31,327 nt of DNA from a virus. Positions within the stretch are counted from its first letter, which is position 1, and the number at the start of each line of letters is the position of its first letter. The notes beneath the pieces were generated by a model. It worked only from the letters and a program-made list of their open reading frames with translations, did no database searches and was not told the DNA's origin. The position numbers were made by a program, and so were the translations under genes. Shown here one piece after another: positions 11,966 to 19,292 of the stretch. The stretch is taken from IMG/VR virus record IMGVR_UViG_3300025889_000577, positions 1-31,327 of that record. One strand, 5' to 3'.

Positions 11966-11981
11966 TTTTTTTCATAGCTAA

Positions 11982-12033
11982 AAGTCCCACAATCAACCTT
12001 TTTTTGCTTTTTGGTTGTGCGTGGGGCTTTTTT
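11982..12033 (+). terminator. Large rho-independent terminator
   Basis: AAGTCCCAC (11982-11990) pairs with GTGGGGCTT (12021-12029) in 9 bp with one G-U pair. Above an internal loop, CAACC pairs with GGTTG. A T run follows. This closes the long operon of accessory genes. Confidence 0.9.
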
Positions 12034-12042
12034 ACAAAAAAT

Positions 12043-12073
12043 TTGCTAAATAAAAAATAAATAACTAAATTTA
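12043..12073 (+). promoter_or_regulatory. Bacteroidota-type promoter, leaderless arrangement
   Basis: TTG (12043-12045), 20 bases, TAAATTTA (12066-12073). The ATG of the next gene is at 12078, four bases after the box, so the mRNA should start at or next to the start codon. It begins a new unit right after the terminator. Confidence 0.65.
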
Positions 12074-12077
12074 CATT

Positions 12078-12782
12078 ATGAGAAAAGTTTTTAGAAAAGA
12101 TAACGAGGTTCATATATTTAGACTTGGTACTACTACCAATAAAAAGATATGTTCTTCTAGTAAAGAAAAGATTATACAGACATATGTATTCTCTAAAAGT
12201 CAATATGATTATGTTTCAAGTGGTGGTGGTTCTCTTAAAGATTTCTTCGCTGTAGCTGATAGCAATTGTCTTGATTGTCCTATGCGATCTTATGGTAAGT
12301 GTTATACTCATAAGTTTACTCAAGCTAGAGGTTTCTTGTCAATGCTTAGGTCTATATCCAATGATTATAAGTCTTTTGCCGATTTACCAATACTTAATGA
12401 TTCAGTCAAACGTGAGATATTAGACATATCTAGAGGTAAGTATGTTAGATTTGGTACATATGGCGAACCAGTTTTACATGGTATAGACATAGTTACAGAT
12501 ATTGTTAGTAATGCTAAAACATGGACAGGTTATACACATCAATGGATAAAAAACAGAGATTTCAACAAGTACTTTATGGCATCCGTTCATACAGATATAA
12601 TGGAGAAAAAAGCTAGAGGTCAGGGTTGGAAGTCATTTATCACAATAAAAGAAAAGCCTAGTGGTTATGTTAACTGCCCTGCCTCTAAAGAGGGTGGGTT
12701 CAAGGCATCATGTGATAAATGTGGACTATGTAGTGGTATGACAGGTAAAGGTAAGAAGAGTGTGTTTATATTGGAACATTAA
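12078..12782 (+). CDS. Cys-rich conserved phage protein, possible metal or Fe-S site
   Basis: A 234-residue protein with two Cys clusters: C64/C67/C75 (CLDCPMRSYGKCYTHKFTQ) and C200, C212, C215, C218 (NCPASKEGG, SCDKCGLCSG). Between them are YVRFGTYGEPVLH (122-134) and WTGYTHQW (149-156). I recall this as a widespread phage family without established function. The Cys spacing suggests one or two zinc ions or iron-sulfur clusters, and the GTYGEP and TGYTHQW strands recall TIM-barrel enzymes related to radical-SAM proteins, though the usual CxxxCxxC is absent. It has its own promoter directly at the start codon. Confidence 0.7.
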   Translation: MRKVFRKDNEVHIFRLGTTTNKKICSSSKEKIIQTYVFSKSQYDYVSSGGGSLKDFFAVADSNCLDCPMRSYGKCYTHKFTQARGFLSMLRSISNDYKSFADLPILNDSVKREILDISRGKYVRFGTYGEPVLHGIDIVTDIVSNAKTWTGYTHQWIKNRDFNKYFMASVHTDIMEKKARGQGWKSFITIKEKPSGYVNCPASKEGGFKASCDKCGLCSGMTGKGKKSVFILEH

Positions 12783-12794
12783 AAAATAGAAATT

Positions 12795-13022
12795 ATGAAA
12801 AAAATTAAAACAACAGAAGATGGATGGGACTGCGTTCCTGAGTTAATGGATGCAGTCAGAATGATTGAAGAAATAGGTCATGACATCTATGAAATAAAGC
12901 ATTGCAAAAGGGTTAATGATTTAGAAGGAATGGTTAGTAACATGAAAGATTATTTGCAAGATGCAATTAACATATTAGACGATATCGATACGGATGTAGA
13001 GTATATAACGATTAATGATTAA
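12795..13022 (+). CDS. Helical hypothetical protein, 75 aa
   Basis: An acidic helical protein: ELMDAVRMIEEIGHDIYEIKH, LEGMVSNMKDYLQDAINIL. The pattern of two or three amphipathic helices suggests a small bundle. Unknown family; 12 bases after the Cys-rich gene and probably in its operon. Confidence 0.6.
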   Translation: MKKIKTTEDGWDCVPELMDAVRMIEEIGHDIYEIKHCKRVNDLEGMVSNMKDYLQDAINILDDIDTDVEYITIND

Positions 13023-13026
13023 TATT

Positions 13027-13227
13027 ATGATTTTTATTGAATTAAGTACAAAAGAGGGAAAATTCATTGGTAATGTAAATGAATTAAAACGAGTATTCAC
13101 AAATAAAGAAGGTCAAGTTTGTGTAGTAGGCTGGAATAATAATGGTTACTTTGAAATAGAAGAAACGTATGAAGAAGTTATTAAAAAAATAGATGCAAGA
13201 TTGGCTAAAGTTAATAGATTAAAATAA
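13027..13227 (+). CDS. Hypothetical protein, 66 aa
   Basis: The frame is open from 13015, but the ATG at 13027 is preferred because it follows the stop of the gene before it (13022) with a typical ATATT spacer. The product, MIFIELSTKEGKFIGNVNEL onward, has beta strands then a C-terminal helix (YEEVIKKIDARLAKV). Family unknown. Confidence 0.6.
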   Translation: MIFIELSTKEGKFIGNVNELKRVFTNKEGQVCVVGWNNNGYFEIEETYEEVIKKIDARLAKVNRLK

Positions 13228-13233
13228 AAAAAG

Positions 13234-13497
13234 ATGAAAGAAAAAATGGAAGGTAAATTAGGGTTTGAATGATGTGCAGAAAGAATTTTGAAAGATTCTC
13301 AATTTGGAAGAAAGCACGATGCACCACACAATGAATTAGAACATAATAGGCTCAATAAGAAAGCAGTAATTGGTAAGAAATCAGTTACTATTTCATCATA
13401 CACTCCAAATACAAAAAGACATTTAGATAGCCAAACTTTTAATAGTTTGAAAGAACTTGATGATTATTTGAATAAAAATCAGATTAAAATAAAATAA
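13234..13497 (+). pseudogene. Small gene interrupted by an in-frame TGA
   Basis: ATG at 13234 sits in the usual AAAAAGATGAAAG start context and reads MKEKMEGKLGFE, then meets TGA at 13270-13272 and continues in the same frame for 74 codons (CAERILKDSQFGRKHDAP to NKNQIKIK) to a stop at 13495-13497. If the TGA were TGG the protein would be 87 residues with a Trp at position 13. No ATG lies near the later part; it could start only at a TTG (13288). Either a recent nonsense change or read-through. TGA is a normal stop elsewhere (ATGA overlaps), so the genetic code is not altered overall. The downstream part is basic and would form a small alpha/beta domain of unknown function. Confidence 0.55.
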
Positions 13498-13499
13498 AA

Positions 13500-13790
13500 A
13501 TGAAAGTAAGAATTGAATATTGGAACCCAAAGAATAAAACTGTAGTAACAGAGACAGGTTTTAGATATTTAGATACTAATTCTGATATCACTAAAATAGA
13601 GGTTTGGGAAGGAACTAAAGAGGAAATCTTCAAAAAGTTTAATAAAAAAAATAATAGTTTGCGATATTGCAATGGTAGTTACTATAAGTTTGAGGATGAA
13701 ACATTACATACAGAATACCAAAAATGGTACAAAGGATTGAGTGAATCCGAAAAATTTAATATGTTCTATGGTAATGGGGTAGTAGATTAA
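13500..13790 (+). CDS. Hypothetical protein, 96 aa
   Basis: Unknown family. A beta-rich N-terminal half (MKVRIEYWNPKNKTVVTETG, ITKIEVWEG) is followed by a helix with lysines and a Tyr-rich end (RYCNGSYYKF, EKFNMFYGNGVVD). It starts two bases after the interrupted gene. Confidence 0.6.
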   Translation: MKVRIEYWNPKNKTVVTETGFRYLDTNSDITKIEVWEGTKEEIFKKFNKKNNSLRYCNGSYYKFEDETLHTEYQKWYKGLSESEKFNMFYGNGVVD

Positions 13791-13802
13791 AATAAAATAA
13801 AA

Positions 13803-13904
13803 ATGAAAGAAAAAATATTATTTGAAATTGAAGAATTTGAAAATGGAACTATAAGTCCATATGAATTAGTTAAAAGAATATTAGAGATTATTAATGAAAA
13901 ATAA
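13803..13904 (+). CDS. Microprotein, 33 aa
   Basis: MKEKILFEIEEFENGTISPY and then ELVKRILEIINEK: two short acidic helices. It has the common AAATAAAAATGAAAG start context and sits neatly between neighbours (12 and 6 bases), which supports translation. Family unknown. Confidence 0.45.
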   Translation: MKEKILFEIEEFENGTISPYELVKRILEIINEK

Positions 13905-13910
13905 TAAATT

Positions 13911-14204
13911 ATGGCTGGGCATTTACCTATACCAACAACTAGTGAACATTCCTCATTAGTTATTGAACTTAACAAGATTAAAAGAATACAAGATTTACCA
14001 CACTTTTTTAAAGTTAAAGGTAGTAAAGGTACATTCATGAGATTGCCAACTGAAGATTATAATATGGATGATGAATCTGGTTTTGTAGATGAGTATGTTA
14101 TATCTCATACAAAATATAATAATCAATCAGGTAACATGGATGAGTTATTAGAGATTCATTTAGATAAAGAGGGTAGAATAAATATAGTTTATTTAGTAAT
14201 GTAA
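13911..14204 (+). CDS. Hypothetical protein, 97 aa
   Basis: Starts MAGHLPIPTTSEHSSLVIEL; the middle (FFKVKGSKGTFMRLPTED) is basic and loop-rich, and the end is acidic. No recognisable motif. It lies in the run of small genes, with its start six bases after the previous stop. Confidence 0.6.
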   Translation: MAGHLPIPTTSEHSSLVIELNKIKRIQDLPHFFKVKGSKGTFMRLPTEDYNMDDESGFVDEYVISHTKYNNQSGNMDELLEIHLDKEGRINIVYLVM

Positions 14205-14214
14205 ATCGTAAAAA

Positions 14215-14388
14215 ATGAAAGAGGTAATAAAAATAATTAGTTTTTTAATGGCTGGGGTGGTTAGCTTTTTCTCTCCTCTAACAATTGCACATGGTGACAC
14301 TGGATGTTGCGCTGAATGTGTATTAAAAAAAGAAGAAGAAATTGAGGTAGTTGATGAACAAGAAAATAAAATAAATAATTATGATTGA
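14215..14388 (+). CDS. Small exported or membrane-anchored Cys-containing protein, 57 aa
   Basis: MKEVIKIISFLMAGVVSFFS is an N-terminal hydrophobic segment, followed by PLTIAHGDTGCCAECVLKKEE and an acidic tail. It could be a cleaved signal peptide (after about residue 27) leaving a 30-residue Cys-rich peptide, or a membrane anchor. The CCAEC cluster could bind metal or form disulfides outside the cytoplasm. Its stop overlaps the next start by eight bases. Confidence 0.5.
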   Translation: MKEVIKIISFLMAGVVSFFSPLTIAHGDTGCCAECVLKKEEEIEVVDEQENKINNYD

Positions 14389-14653
14389 TAAATGGCTTAA
14401 AAAATTAGGGTTGGAAAAATGGACTATTAAAACAGTAGAGATAAATCCAGAATCTGTAACATACCCAGAAGATATATCTAAAGAAGATAAGTTCTTTATA
14501 GGTATTATTGGTAAACAAGAAGAATTAAATGGAACTATCTATCATGATAGACCACTTACCGAAGAGGATGTAGTACATGAGTTATTACATATAAAGTATC
14601 CTAATTGGTCAGAAGATCAAGTTAACATAGAAACAGAAAAATTATTAAGATGA
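14381..14653 (+). CDS. HExxH metallopeptidase-like small protein
   Basis: A 90-residue protein with HELLH at 66-70 in a helix (EDVVHELLHIKYPNW), the zinc-binding pattern of gluzincin/SprT-like and ImmA-like peptidases, followed by DQVNIETEKLL in the place of a third ligand helix. The N-terminal half has strands and a GTIYHDRPLT lead-in, as in minimal metalloprotease domains. It is short for an active protease, so it may be a remnant or a non-catalytic zinc protein. It overlaps both neighbours (8 bases upstream, 4 downstream). Confidence 0.55.
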   Translation: MIDKWLKKLGLEKWTIKTVEINPESVTYPEDISKEDKFFIGIIGKQEELNGTIYHDRPLTEEDVVHELLHIKYPNWSEDQVNIETEKLLR

Positions 14654-14838
14654 GTAAAGTAAAACAGTTTTTTGATGTGGCTAAAAAAGTTGGCTTAGTT
14701 AAAGATAACAAATATATTAGTGGGATACCTAAAGGGGAAAGTGAAGATGTTAACTTATTTTATAAACTAGAAGATAGTTTAGGATATCCACAACCTAATG
14801 ATGTAAACAATTATTTAAACCAAAACAAAGATGAGTAA
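14650..14838 (+). CDS. Hypothetical protein ending NQNKDE, 62 aa
   Basis: Starts MSKVKQFFDVAKKVGLVKDN; unknown family. Its last codons (AACCAAAACAAAGATGAGTAA) are also the start context of the next gene, so the NQNKDE tail is dictated by the downstream initiation sequence. The same tail appears at 20677-20683 and, as KQNKDE, at 20864. Confidence 0.6.
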   Translation: MSKVKQFFDVAKKVGLVKDNKYISGIPKGESEDVNLFYKLEDSLGYPQPNDVNNYLNQNKDE

Positions 14839-15109
14839 AATAGATAGATTTAAACAAAAAGCTGAAAATATTTTAAGTAAGCTAGAAAATTTAGTAGGCA
14901 CTATGCCAGAAAAAGGGAATACATCAACAGATTGTCAAAGAACATATCTTCAGCAACAGATTAATGAAGTTTACTACGCTATTAATGGAGTTGTGGAAAG
15001 AGATTTAATAGAAACACCATATTGCTGTGATAACTGTGGTGGTGGATTTACAAAAAAAGAAATGAATTTTGGTATAGAAGACCAGGATTTATGTAAAAGT
15101 TGTAGTTAA
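14831..15109 (+). CDS. Small protein with C-terminal zinc-binding domain
   Basis: A 92-residue protein. The N-terminal two thirds are helical (RFKQKAENILSKLENLVG, YLQQQINEVYYAINGVVE). The C-terminus has YCCDNCGGGF and LCKSCS, two CxxC pairs about 19 residues apart, which fit a zinc ribbon of DksA/TraR-like appearance. DksA-like proteins bind the RNA polymerase secondary channel; whether this is one is uncertain, since the acidic tip motif is not obvious. It overlaps the previous gene by eight bases. Confidence 0.6.
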   Translation: MSKIDRFKQKAENILSKLENLVGTMPEKGNTSTDCQRTYLQQQINEVYYAINGVVERDLIETPYCCDNCGGGFTKKEMNFGIEDQDLCKSCS

Positions 15110-15132
15110 TTAATAATTTAAAAATAAAAGTT

Positions 15133-15540
15133 ATGGGATTTTTTAGTTGGAAAACATGTGACACAAATGAGTCAATTTACAACACCTATTCTGATAGGGA
15201 GACAATAAGTGTTGCAATGATAGACGATAAGGGCAACGTCTATATTGAAAAAGATTATGAAGGATATGGTGTATTCGGTGGTAAGGATTATTATCAATTA
15301 GTTGCTGAAATGAATGTGCCAGACAAATGTAATGGAGATGTTGAACATGATAGAATGTTAGGTATAGATATAGTTTTTGATTATGATGGTTCTGGAGATA
15401 TAAATCATATGGATAAATTAAAAGTTAAGGTTCCTATTTTAGTAACAAAAAGACTTTTAGATTACACAAAAGATTATAAACAATTATGGTTAAATACTCA
15501 ACCACCAGTAACATGTGAGTATCAGGGATATTTTGAATAA
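15133..15540 (+). CDS. Conserved phage protein (MGFFSWKTCDT family)
   Basis: A 135-residue protein with MGFFSWKTCDTNESI at the start and YIEKDYEGYGVFGGKDYYQL (47-66), AEMN, and RMLGIDIVFDYDG blocks. These are conserved in many phages and some bacteria. The GYGVFGGKDYY loop looks like an active or binding site, but I know no established function. Full length as judged by these blocks. Confidence 0.65.
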   Translation: MGFFSWKTCDTNESIYNTYSDRETISVAMIDDKGNVYIEKDYEGYGVFGGKDYYQLVAEMNVPDKCNGDVEHDRMLGIDIVFDYDGSGDINHMDKLKVKVPILVTKRLLDYTKDYKQLWLNTQPPVTCEYQGYFE

Positions 15541-15551
15541 AATTATATAGT

Positions 15552-16094
15552 ATGGGAGCAATAAATATAATGGTTTACGAAAAAGGCGATTCAATGGCTG
15601 AAGCGTTTAGAATTGCAAGAGAGGTTTCTGAGATAGAGTTAGGAACAGATTATTACAATGGCGGTATAAATAATTGTAGCTTAGTAAATGATTGGACTAA
15701 TAGATACAATGGTAAAAATCTAAATAAGTTAGAGAGCGATGCACTAGATTATTGTGGTAAGACAGAAGTAATAGGTATATGTATAGACAAACCTATACCC
15801 AATAAAAATAAAACAAAATCACAGGTCGAAAATATAGCACAAAAAGGAACTAGAAAGTGGGAAACAGTTTATCAAGGTGTAAGTGGTAGTCGTGTGGTAT
15901 GTGAAGGTAAAACACAATCTGATTGTATTAAAAAGTCTAGGGAATACGTTGAAAAAAATAAAGATGATGTTGTAAGGATTATGATTGCTAAGCGGTTGTC
16001 TTCAGGAAATGAGATATGTGCTAAGGTTTCTTATAAGAAATCTAATAAGGAAAGAAGAGGTAAATATGTATTTATTGGATTGGCTCCTTATTAA
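15552..16094 (+). CDS. Hypothetical protein, 180 aa
   Basis: Unknown family. The N-terminal half is acidic and helical (DSMAEAFRIAREVSEIELG), with a Cys-containing middle (NNCSLVNDW, LDYCGKTEVIGICID). From about residue 85 the protein is basic (KNKTKSQVENIAQKGTRKWE) with a helix QSDCIKKSREYVEKN, which could bind nucleic acid. It is the last gene before the methyltransferase cluster, which starts 60 bases later after an AT-rich spacer holding a weak TATAATTG box. Confidence 0.6.
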   Translation: MGAINIMVYEKGDSMAEAFRIAREVSEIELGTDYYNGGINNCSLVNDWTNRYNGKNLNKLESDALDYCGKTEVIGICIDKPIPNKNKTKSQVENIAQKGTRKWETVYQGVSGSRVVCEGKTQSDCIKKSREYVEKNKDDVVRIMIAKRLSSGNEICAKVSYKKSNKERRGKYVFIGLAPY

Positions 16095-16154
16095 AAAATG
16101 TATTTTTATTAGGATATATTACAAAAAATTTGTATAATTGTAAAAAATTAAATC

Positions 16155-17078
16155 ATGAATGTATTAAGTTTATTTGATGGGATTAGCTGTGGTAGAATGG
16201 CTTTAGATCGGTTGAATATTAATGTAACAAATTACTTTGCTAGTGAAATTAATGAATCAGCAATTAGGGGTGCAAAAGCATTGTATCCAGATACAAAACA
16301 CATTGGTAGTGTTTTAGATGTAAAGGCTAAAGATTTACCAAAAATTGATTTGCTGATTGGTGGTAGTCCTTGTCAATCTTTTAGTCGGAGTGGAGATGGT
16401 AGTGGATTTGATGGTAGTTCAAGATTGTTTTGGGAATGGGTTAGATTACTTAGAGAGATACAATCTTATAATCCAAACGTAAAATTTCTATTAGAGAATG
16501 TTGTAATGAAAAAAGAATGGGAAGATATAATTACAAATGAGTTAGGTGTTAAACCTCATCTAATAGATAGTACGCTTGTATCTGCACAAAAAAGACAAAG
16601 ATTGTATTGGACTAACATAGATGGTTTTATTGAGCCAATAGATAAAAAAATAACAACATTAGATATAATCGATGAGGAAGATTCATTTGTTGATATGCCT
16701 GATGGCTTTCTATGGTTTGAAGATGACGAATGGAGAGTTAAAAATGCAACAAAAAAAGGTTACTTAGTAGTTAATAATTTTGATACTATAAACCTAGATT
16801 TCCCAAATTCTAATACAAGGAGGGGTAGAGTTGCTAAACAAAAAACAAATACCTTAAACACAGGTTGTAATCAAGGTATATTTATTAGTGGTAAAATAAA
16901 AAAACTAACAGCTAGGGAATGTGGAAGGTTGCAAACATTAAGCGATCAACAAATAGACATGCTTAAGTTAGTTATGACAGATAACCAAATGAAACATGCT
17001 TTTGGTAATGGTTGGACTATAGATGTAATATCATCTATATTATGTTCTTTAAAAATGTATTTAAATAAAGTTGCTTAA
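16155..17078 (+). CDS. DNA cytosine-5 methyltransferase (copy 1)
   Basis: Transfers a methyl group from S-adenosylmethionine to carbon 5 of cytosine in DNA. The 307-residue protein has the C5 motif order: I, LFDGISCGR (6-14); IV, GGSPCQSF with catalytic C73 (69-76); VI, LLENV (112-116); VIII, QKRQRLYWTN (145-154); a target-recognition region (about 160-255); IX, LTARECGRLQTL; X, FGNGWTIDV. The LFDGISCG form of motif I is typical of compact phage enzymes. No cognate endonuclease is nearby, so protection of phage DNA against host restriction is the likely purpose. It is the first of three paralogues; target sites differ if the recognition regions differ, as they appear to. Confidence 0.9.
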   Translation: MNVLSLFDGISCGRMALDRLNINVTNYFASEINESAIRGAKALYPDTKHIGSVLDVKAKDLPKIDLLIGGSPCQSFSRSGDGSGFDGSSRLFWEWVRLLREIQSYNPNVKFLLENVVMKKEWEDIITNELGVKPHLIDSTLVSAQKRQRLYWTNIDGFIEPIDKKITTLDIIDEEDSFVDMPDGFLWFEDDEWRVKNATKKGYLVVNNFDTINLDFPNSNTRRGRVAKQKTNTLNTGCNQGIFISGKIKKLTARECGRLQTLSDQQIDMLKLVMTDNQMKHAFGNGWTIDVISSILCSLKMYLNKVA

Positions 17079-17080
17079 TT

Positions 17081-17326
17081 ATGGAAGAAAAAGTTATTTT
17101 AAGAGTCAAAAAAGAAAACCTTATTGAATGGTATTTTGACAATTGGGACAGGTATGAAACTCATATGTTTGTTAAACAGATAAAAGAAGATATTCTTATG
17201 TCAGGGGAATATATACTTAGGATTGAAGAGATAGTAGATAGAGTAGGTTATTTGCCATCTCGTATACTTGAGGGAAAACATGATAAAGAGGAGTATTATG
17301 TATGGGACGAAATTGTATTAATTTAA
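17081..17326 (+). CDS. Hypothetical acidic protein, 81 aa
   Basis: Lies two bases after methyltransferase 1. Beta strand VILRVKKENL, then helices (IEWYFDNWDRYETHMFVKQI, LRIEEIVDRVGYLPSRILEG). Unknown family. Being between methyltransferase genes could mean a partner role, but the cluster also carries unrelated small genes. Confidence 0.6.
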   Translation: MEEKVILRVKKENLIEWYFDNWDRYETHMFVKQIKEDILMSGEYILRIEEIVDRVGYLPSRILEGKHDKEEYYVWDEIVLI

Positions 17327-17338
17327 AAAAAAATAATT

Positions 17339-17572
17339 ATGGAAAGAAAAATTTATGAAATTGCTAATGAGATAAAAAAAGATTGGGGAAATAAGGTAAA
17401 CTTTGGTGCTGTACCATACCTTTCCGCAATGAGGTCTATAGATAGTATTGATGATAATTATGGTATGGATAACGCAAAAACTATAGTTAGATACTTTTTA
17501 TCTAATGCAACAACCTGGAGGGGTGAGAATGCTAGAAGAATAAAGAAGGAATTAAACAATTTATTAAAATAA
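17339..17572 (+). CDS. Conserved phage protein (NATTWRG family), 77 aa
   Basis: A helical, basic protein with the blocks IANEIKKDWGNKVNFGAVPY (7-26), LSAMRSID and VRYFLSNATTWRGENARRIKKEL (52-74). I recognise the FLSNATTWRGE...RIKxEL ending from small proteins of many phages and some integrated elements. No function is known; the basic helix suggests DNA binding. It sits between methyltransferases 1 and 2. Confidence 0.65.
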   Translation: MERKIYEIANEIKKDWGNKVNFGAVPYLSAMRSIDSIDDNYGMDNAKTIVRYFLSNATTWRGENARRIKKELNNLLK

Positions 17573-17577
17573 AAATT

Positions 17578-18396
17578 ATGAATGTATTAAGTTTGTTTGA
17601 TGGAATGAGTTGTGGGCAAATTGCCCTAGAAAGGGCTGGTATTGAGTATGATACCTATTACGCTTCTGAAATAGATAAATATGCTATACAAGTAGCAAAA
17701 AATAATTATCCAAATACATTACATATAGGGTCAGTTACTGATATAAGTGTCGATGATTTTGGTGATGAAAAAATTGATTTATTAATTGGTGGGTCACCAT
17801 GCCAATCGTTTAGTAGGGCCGGGGATGGTAGCGGATTTGATGGTAGTAGTAAACTATTTTGGGAATTTGTAAGAGTCTTAAAAGAGGTTAATCCTACATA
17901 TTTTCTACTAGAAAACGTAATAATGAAAAAGGAGTGGGAGGACGTTATTACGGAAGCATTGGGGGTAAAACCTATAGAAATCAAAAGTTCTAAATTTGTT
18001 CCACAAGCAAGAAGGAGATTATATTGGACTAATATTCCAAATGTTGAACAGCCAGAACAAGTAGAGTATGATGTAAATGATTTCTTCGAGGGTGATGGTT
18101 TTCCATCAGCTTGTGATACTAAAAGAATATTTAAAAAGAAAAATATATTTAATACATTAACAGCTACATATTGGAAAGGTATTAGGGGTAGTGGTAGACC
18201 CTCTGTAAGTATAGAGGAGGGTTTCTTAGATGATAATAGGGATGCACATAGGATGCTGACACCAAACGAGTGTGAGGCATTACAAACTGTACCTAAAGAT
18301 TATACTGATGGGGTAAGCAAAACTCAAAGATATAAAATGTTGGGTAACGGTTGGACAGTAGATGTAATAGCACATATATTTAAAAATATAAAATAA
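17578..18396 (+). CDS. DNA cytosine-5 methyltransferase (copy 2)
   Basis: A 272-residue C5 methyltransferase, close paralogue of its neighbours. Motif I is LFDGMSCGQIALERAG (6-21), motif IV GGSPCQSF with catalytic C75, motif VI LLENV (110-114), motif VIII QARRRLYWTN (143-152), motif IX LTPNECEALQTV and motif X LGNGWTVDVI. All key residues are intact, so it should be active. The target-recognition region (about 155-220) is short and differs from copy 1. It is separated from copy 1 by two small genes and from copy 3 by five bases, and all three begin with nearly the same codons (MNVLSLFDG), pointing to tandem duplication and divergence. Confidence 0.9.
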   Translation: MNVLSLFDGMSCGQIALERAGIEYDTYYASEIDKYAIQVAKNNYPNTLHIGSVTDISVDDFGDEKIDLLIGGSPCQSFSRAGDGSGFDGSSKLFWEFVRVLKEVNPTYFLLENVIMKKEWEDVITEALGVKPIEIKSSKFVPQARRRLYWTNIPNVEQPEQVEYDVNDFFEGDGFPSACDTKRIFKKKNIFNTLTATYWKGIRGSGRPSVSIEEGFLDDNRDAHRMLTPNECEALQTVPKDYTDGVSKTQRYKMLGNGWTVDVIAHIFKNIK

Positions 18397-18401
18397 AAAT
18401 C

Positions 18402-19292
18402 ATGAATGTATTAAGCTTATTTGACGGAATGTCTTGTGGTCAAATTGCACTAGAAAGAGCAGGTATTAAAGTGAATAAATACTATGCATGTGAGATAAAA
18501 GAACATGCAATAAAAGTTACACAAAGTAATTATCCTAACACAATTCAGTTAGGAGATGTGACTAAAATAAAAGCTAGTGATTTACCAAAGATTGATTTGT
18601 TAATTGGTGGTAGTCCTTGTCAAGATTTTAGTCGAGCTAATAAAGAGACGAAAGGCCTTGATGGTGAAAAAAGTGGATTATTCTGGGAGTATGTTAGACT
18701 ATTAAAAGAAGTAAAACCAACTTATTTTCTTTTGGAAAATGTTAGAATGAAGAAAGAGTGGCAAGATATTATCTCAGAAGAACTAGGGGTACAACCTGTT
18801 AGAATTAACTCTTCATTAGTTAGTGGGGTATTGAGAGACCGTTTTTATTGGACTAATATACCATTCAATACTAATATCAAAGATAGGGAAATTAAATTAT
18901 CTGACATTATTGACGATGGGTATGTTGATAGAGAAAAGGGTTTATGTCTGCTTGAGAGTTATTCTAGACCATTAAAAAATCCAGTTAAAATCGCTAGAAG
19001 GTATTTTCTATATGGATTTTGGCAAGTTATATTCAAAGACGAAGAAACTTATAATAAACTAAAAGAAGATTATAGTTTAGCTCAAGAAGGTGATGTTAGG
19101 TATATGACAAACAAAGAGATGGAAAGAGCACAAAGTGTACCACCTGGATACACATCAGAGTTAACAAGAAATGAATCAGCATGTCTCTTAGGGGATGGAT
19201 GGACAGTTGATGTTATAGTTGAAATATTTAAAGGTATAAAAGATGAAGGTAATAACAGATTGCAGTATTTGCAAAAAAGACTTTATGTATGA
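18402..19292 (+). CDS. DNA cytosine-5 methyltransferase (copy 3, divergent motifs)
   Basis: A 296-residue paralogue with intact motif I (LFDGMSCGQIALERAG), motif IV (GGSPCQDF, catalytic C73) and motif VI (LLENV). Two motifs differ from copies 1 and 2: motif VIII reads VLRDRFYWTN (143-152) with Val where Gln is usual, though both Arg are kept, and motif X reads LGDGWTVDVI with Asp for Asn. It probably still folds and binds SAM; activity is less certain. The insert KETKGLDG after motif IV is also distinct. The last 17 residues run past the point where copy 2 ends (FKNIK) and overlap the next gene by 50 bases, suggesting that the original stop was lost. Confidence 0.85.
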   Translation: MNVLSLFDGMSCGQIALERAGIKVNKYYACEIKEHAIKVTQSNYPNTIQLGDVTKIKASDLPKIDLLIGGSPCQDFSRANKETKGLDGEKSGLFWEYVRLLKEVKPTYFLLENVRMKKEWQDIISEELGVQPVRINSSLVSGVLRDRFYWTNIPFNTNIKDREIKLSDIIDDGYVDREKGLCLLESYSRPLKNPVKIARRYFLYGFWQVIFKDEETYNKLKEDYSLAQEGDVRYMTNKEMERAQSVPPGYTSELTRNESACLLGDGWTVDVIVEIFKGIKDEGNNRLQYLQKRLYV

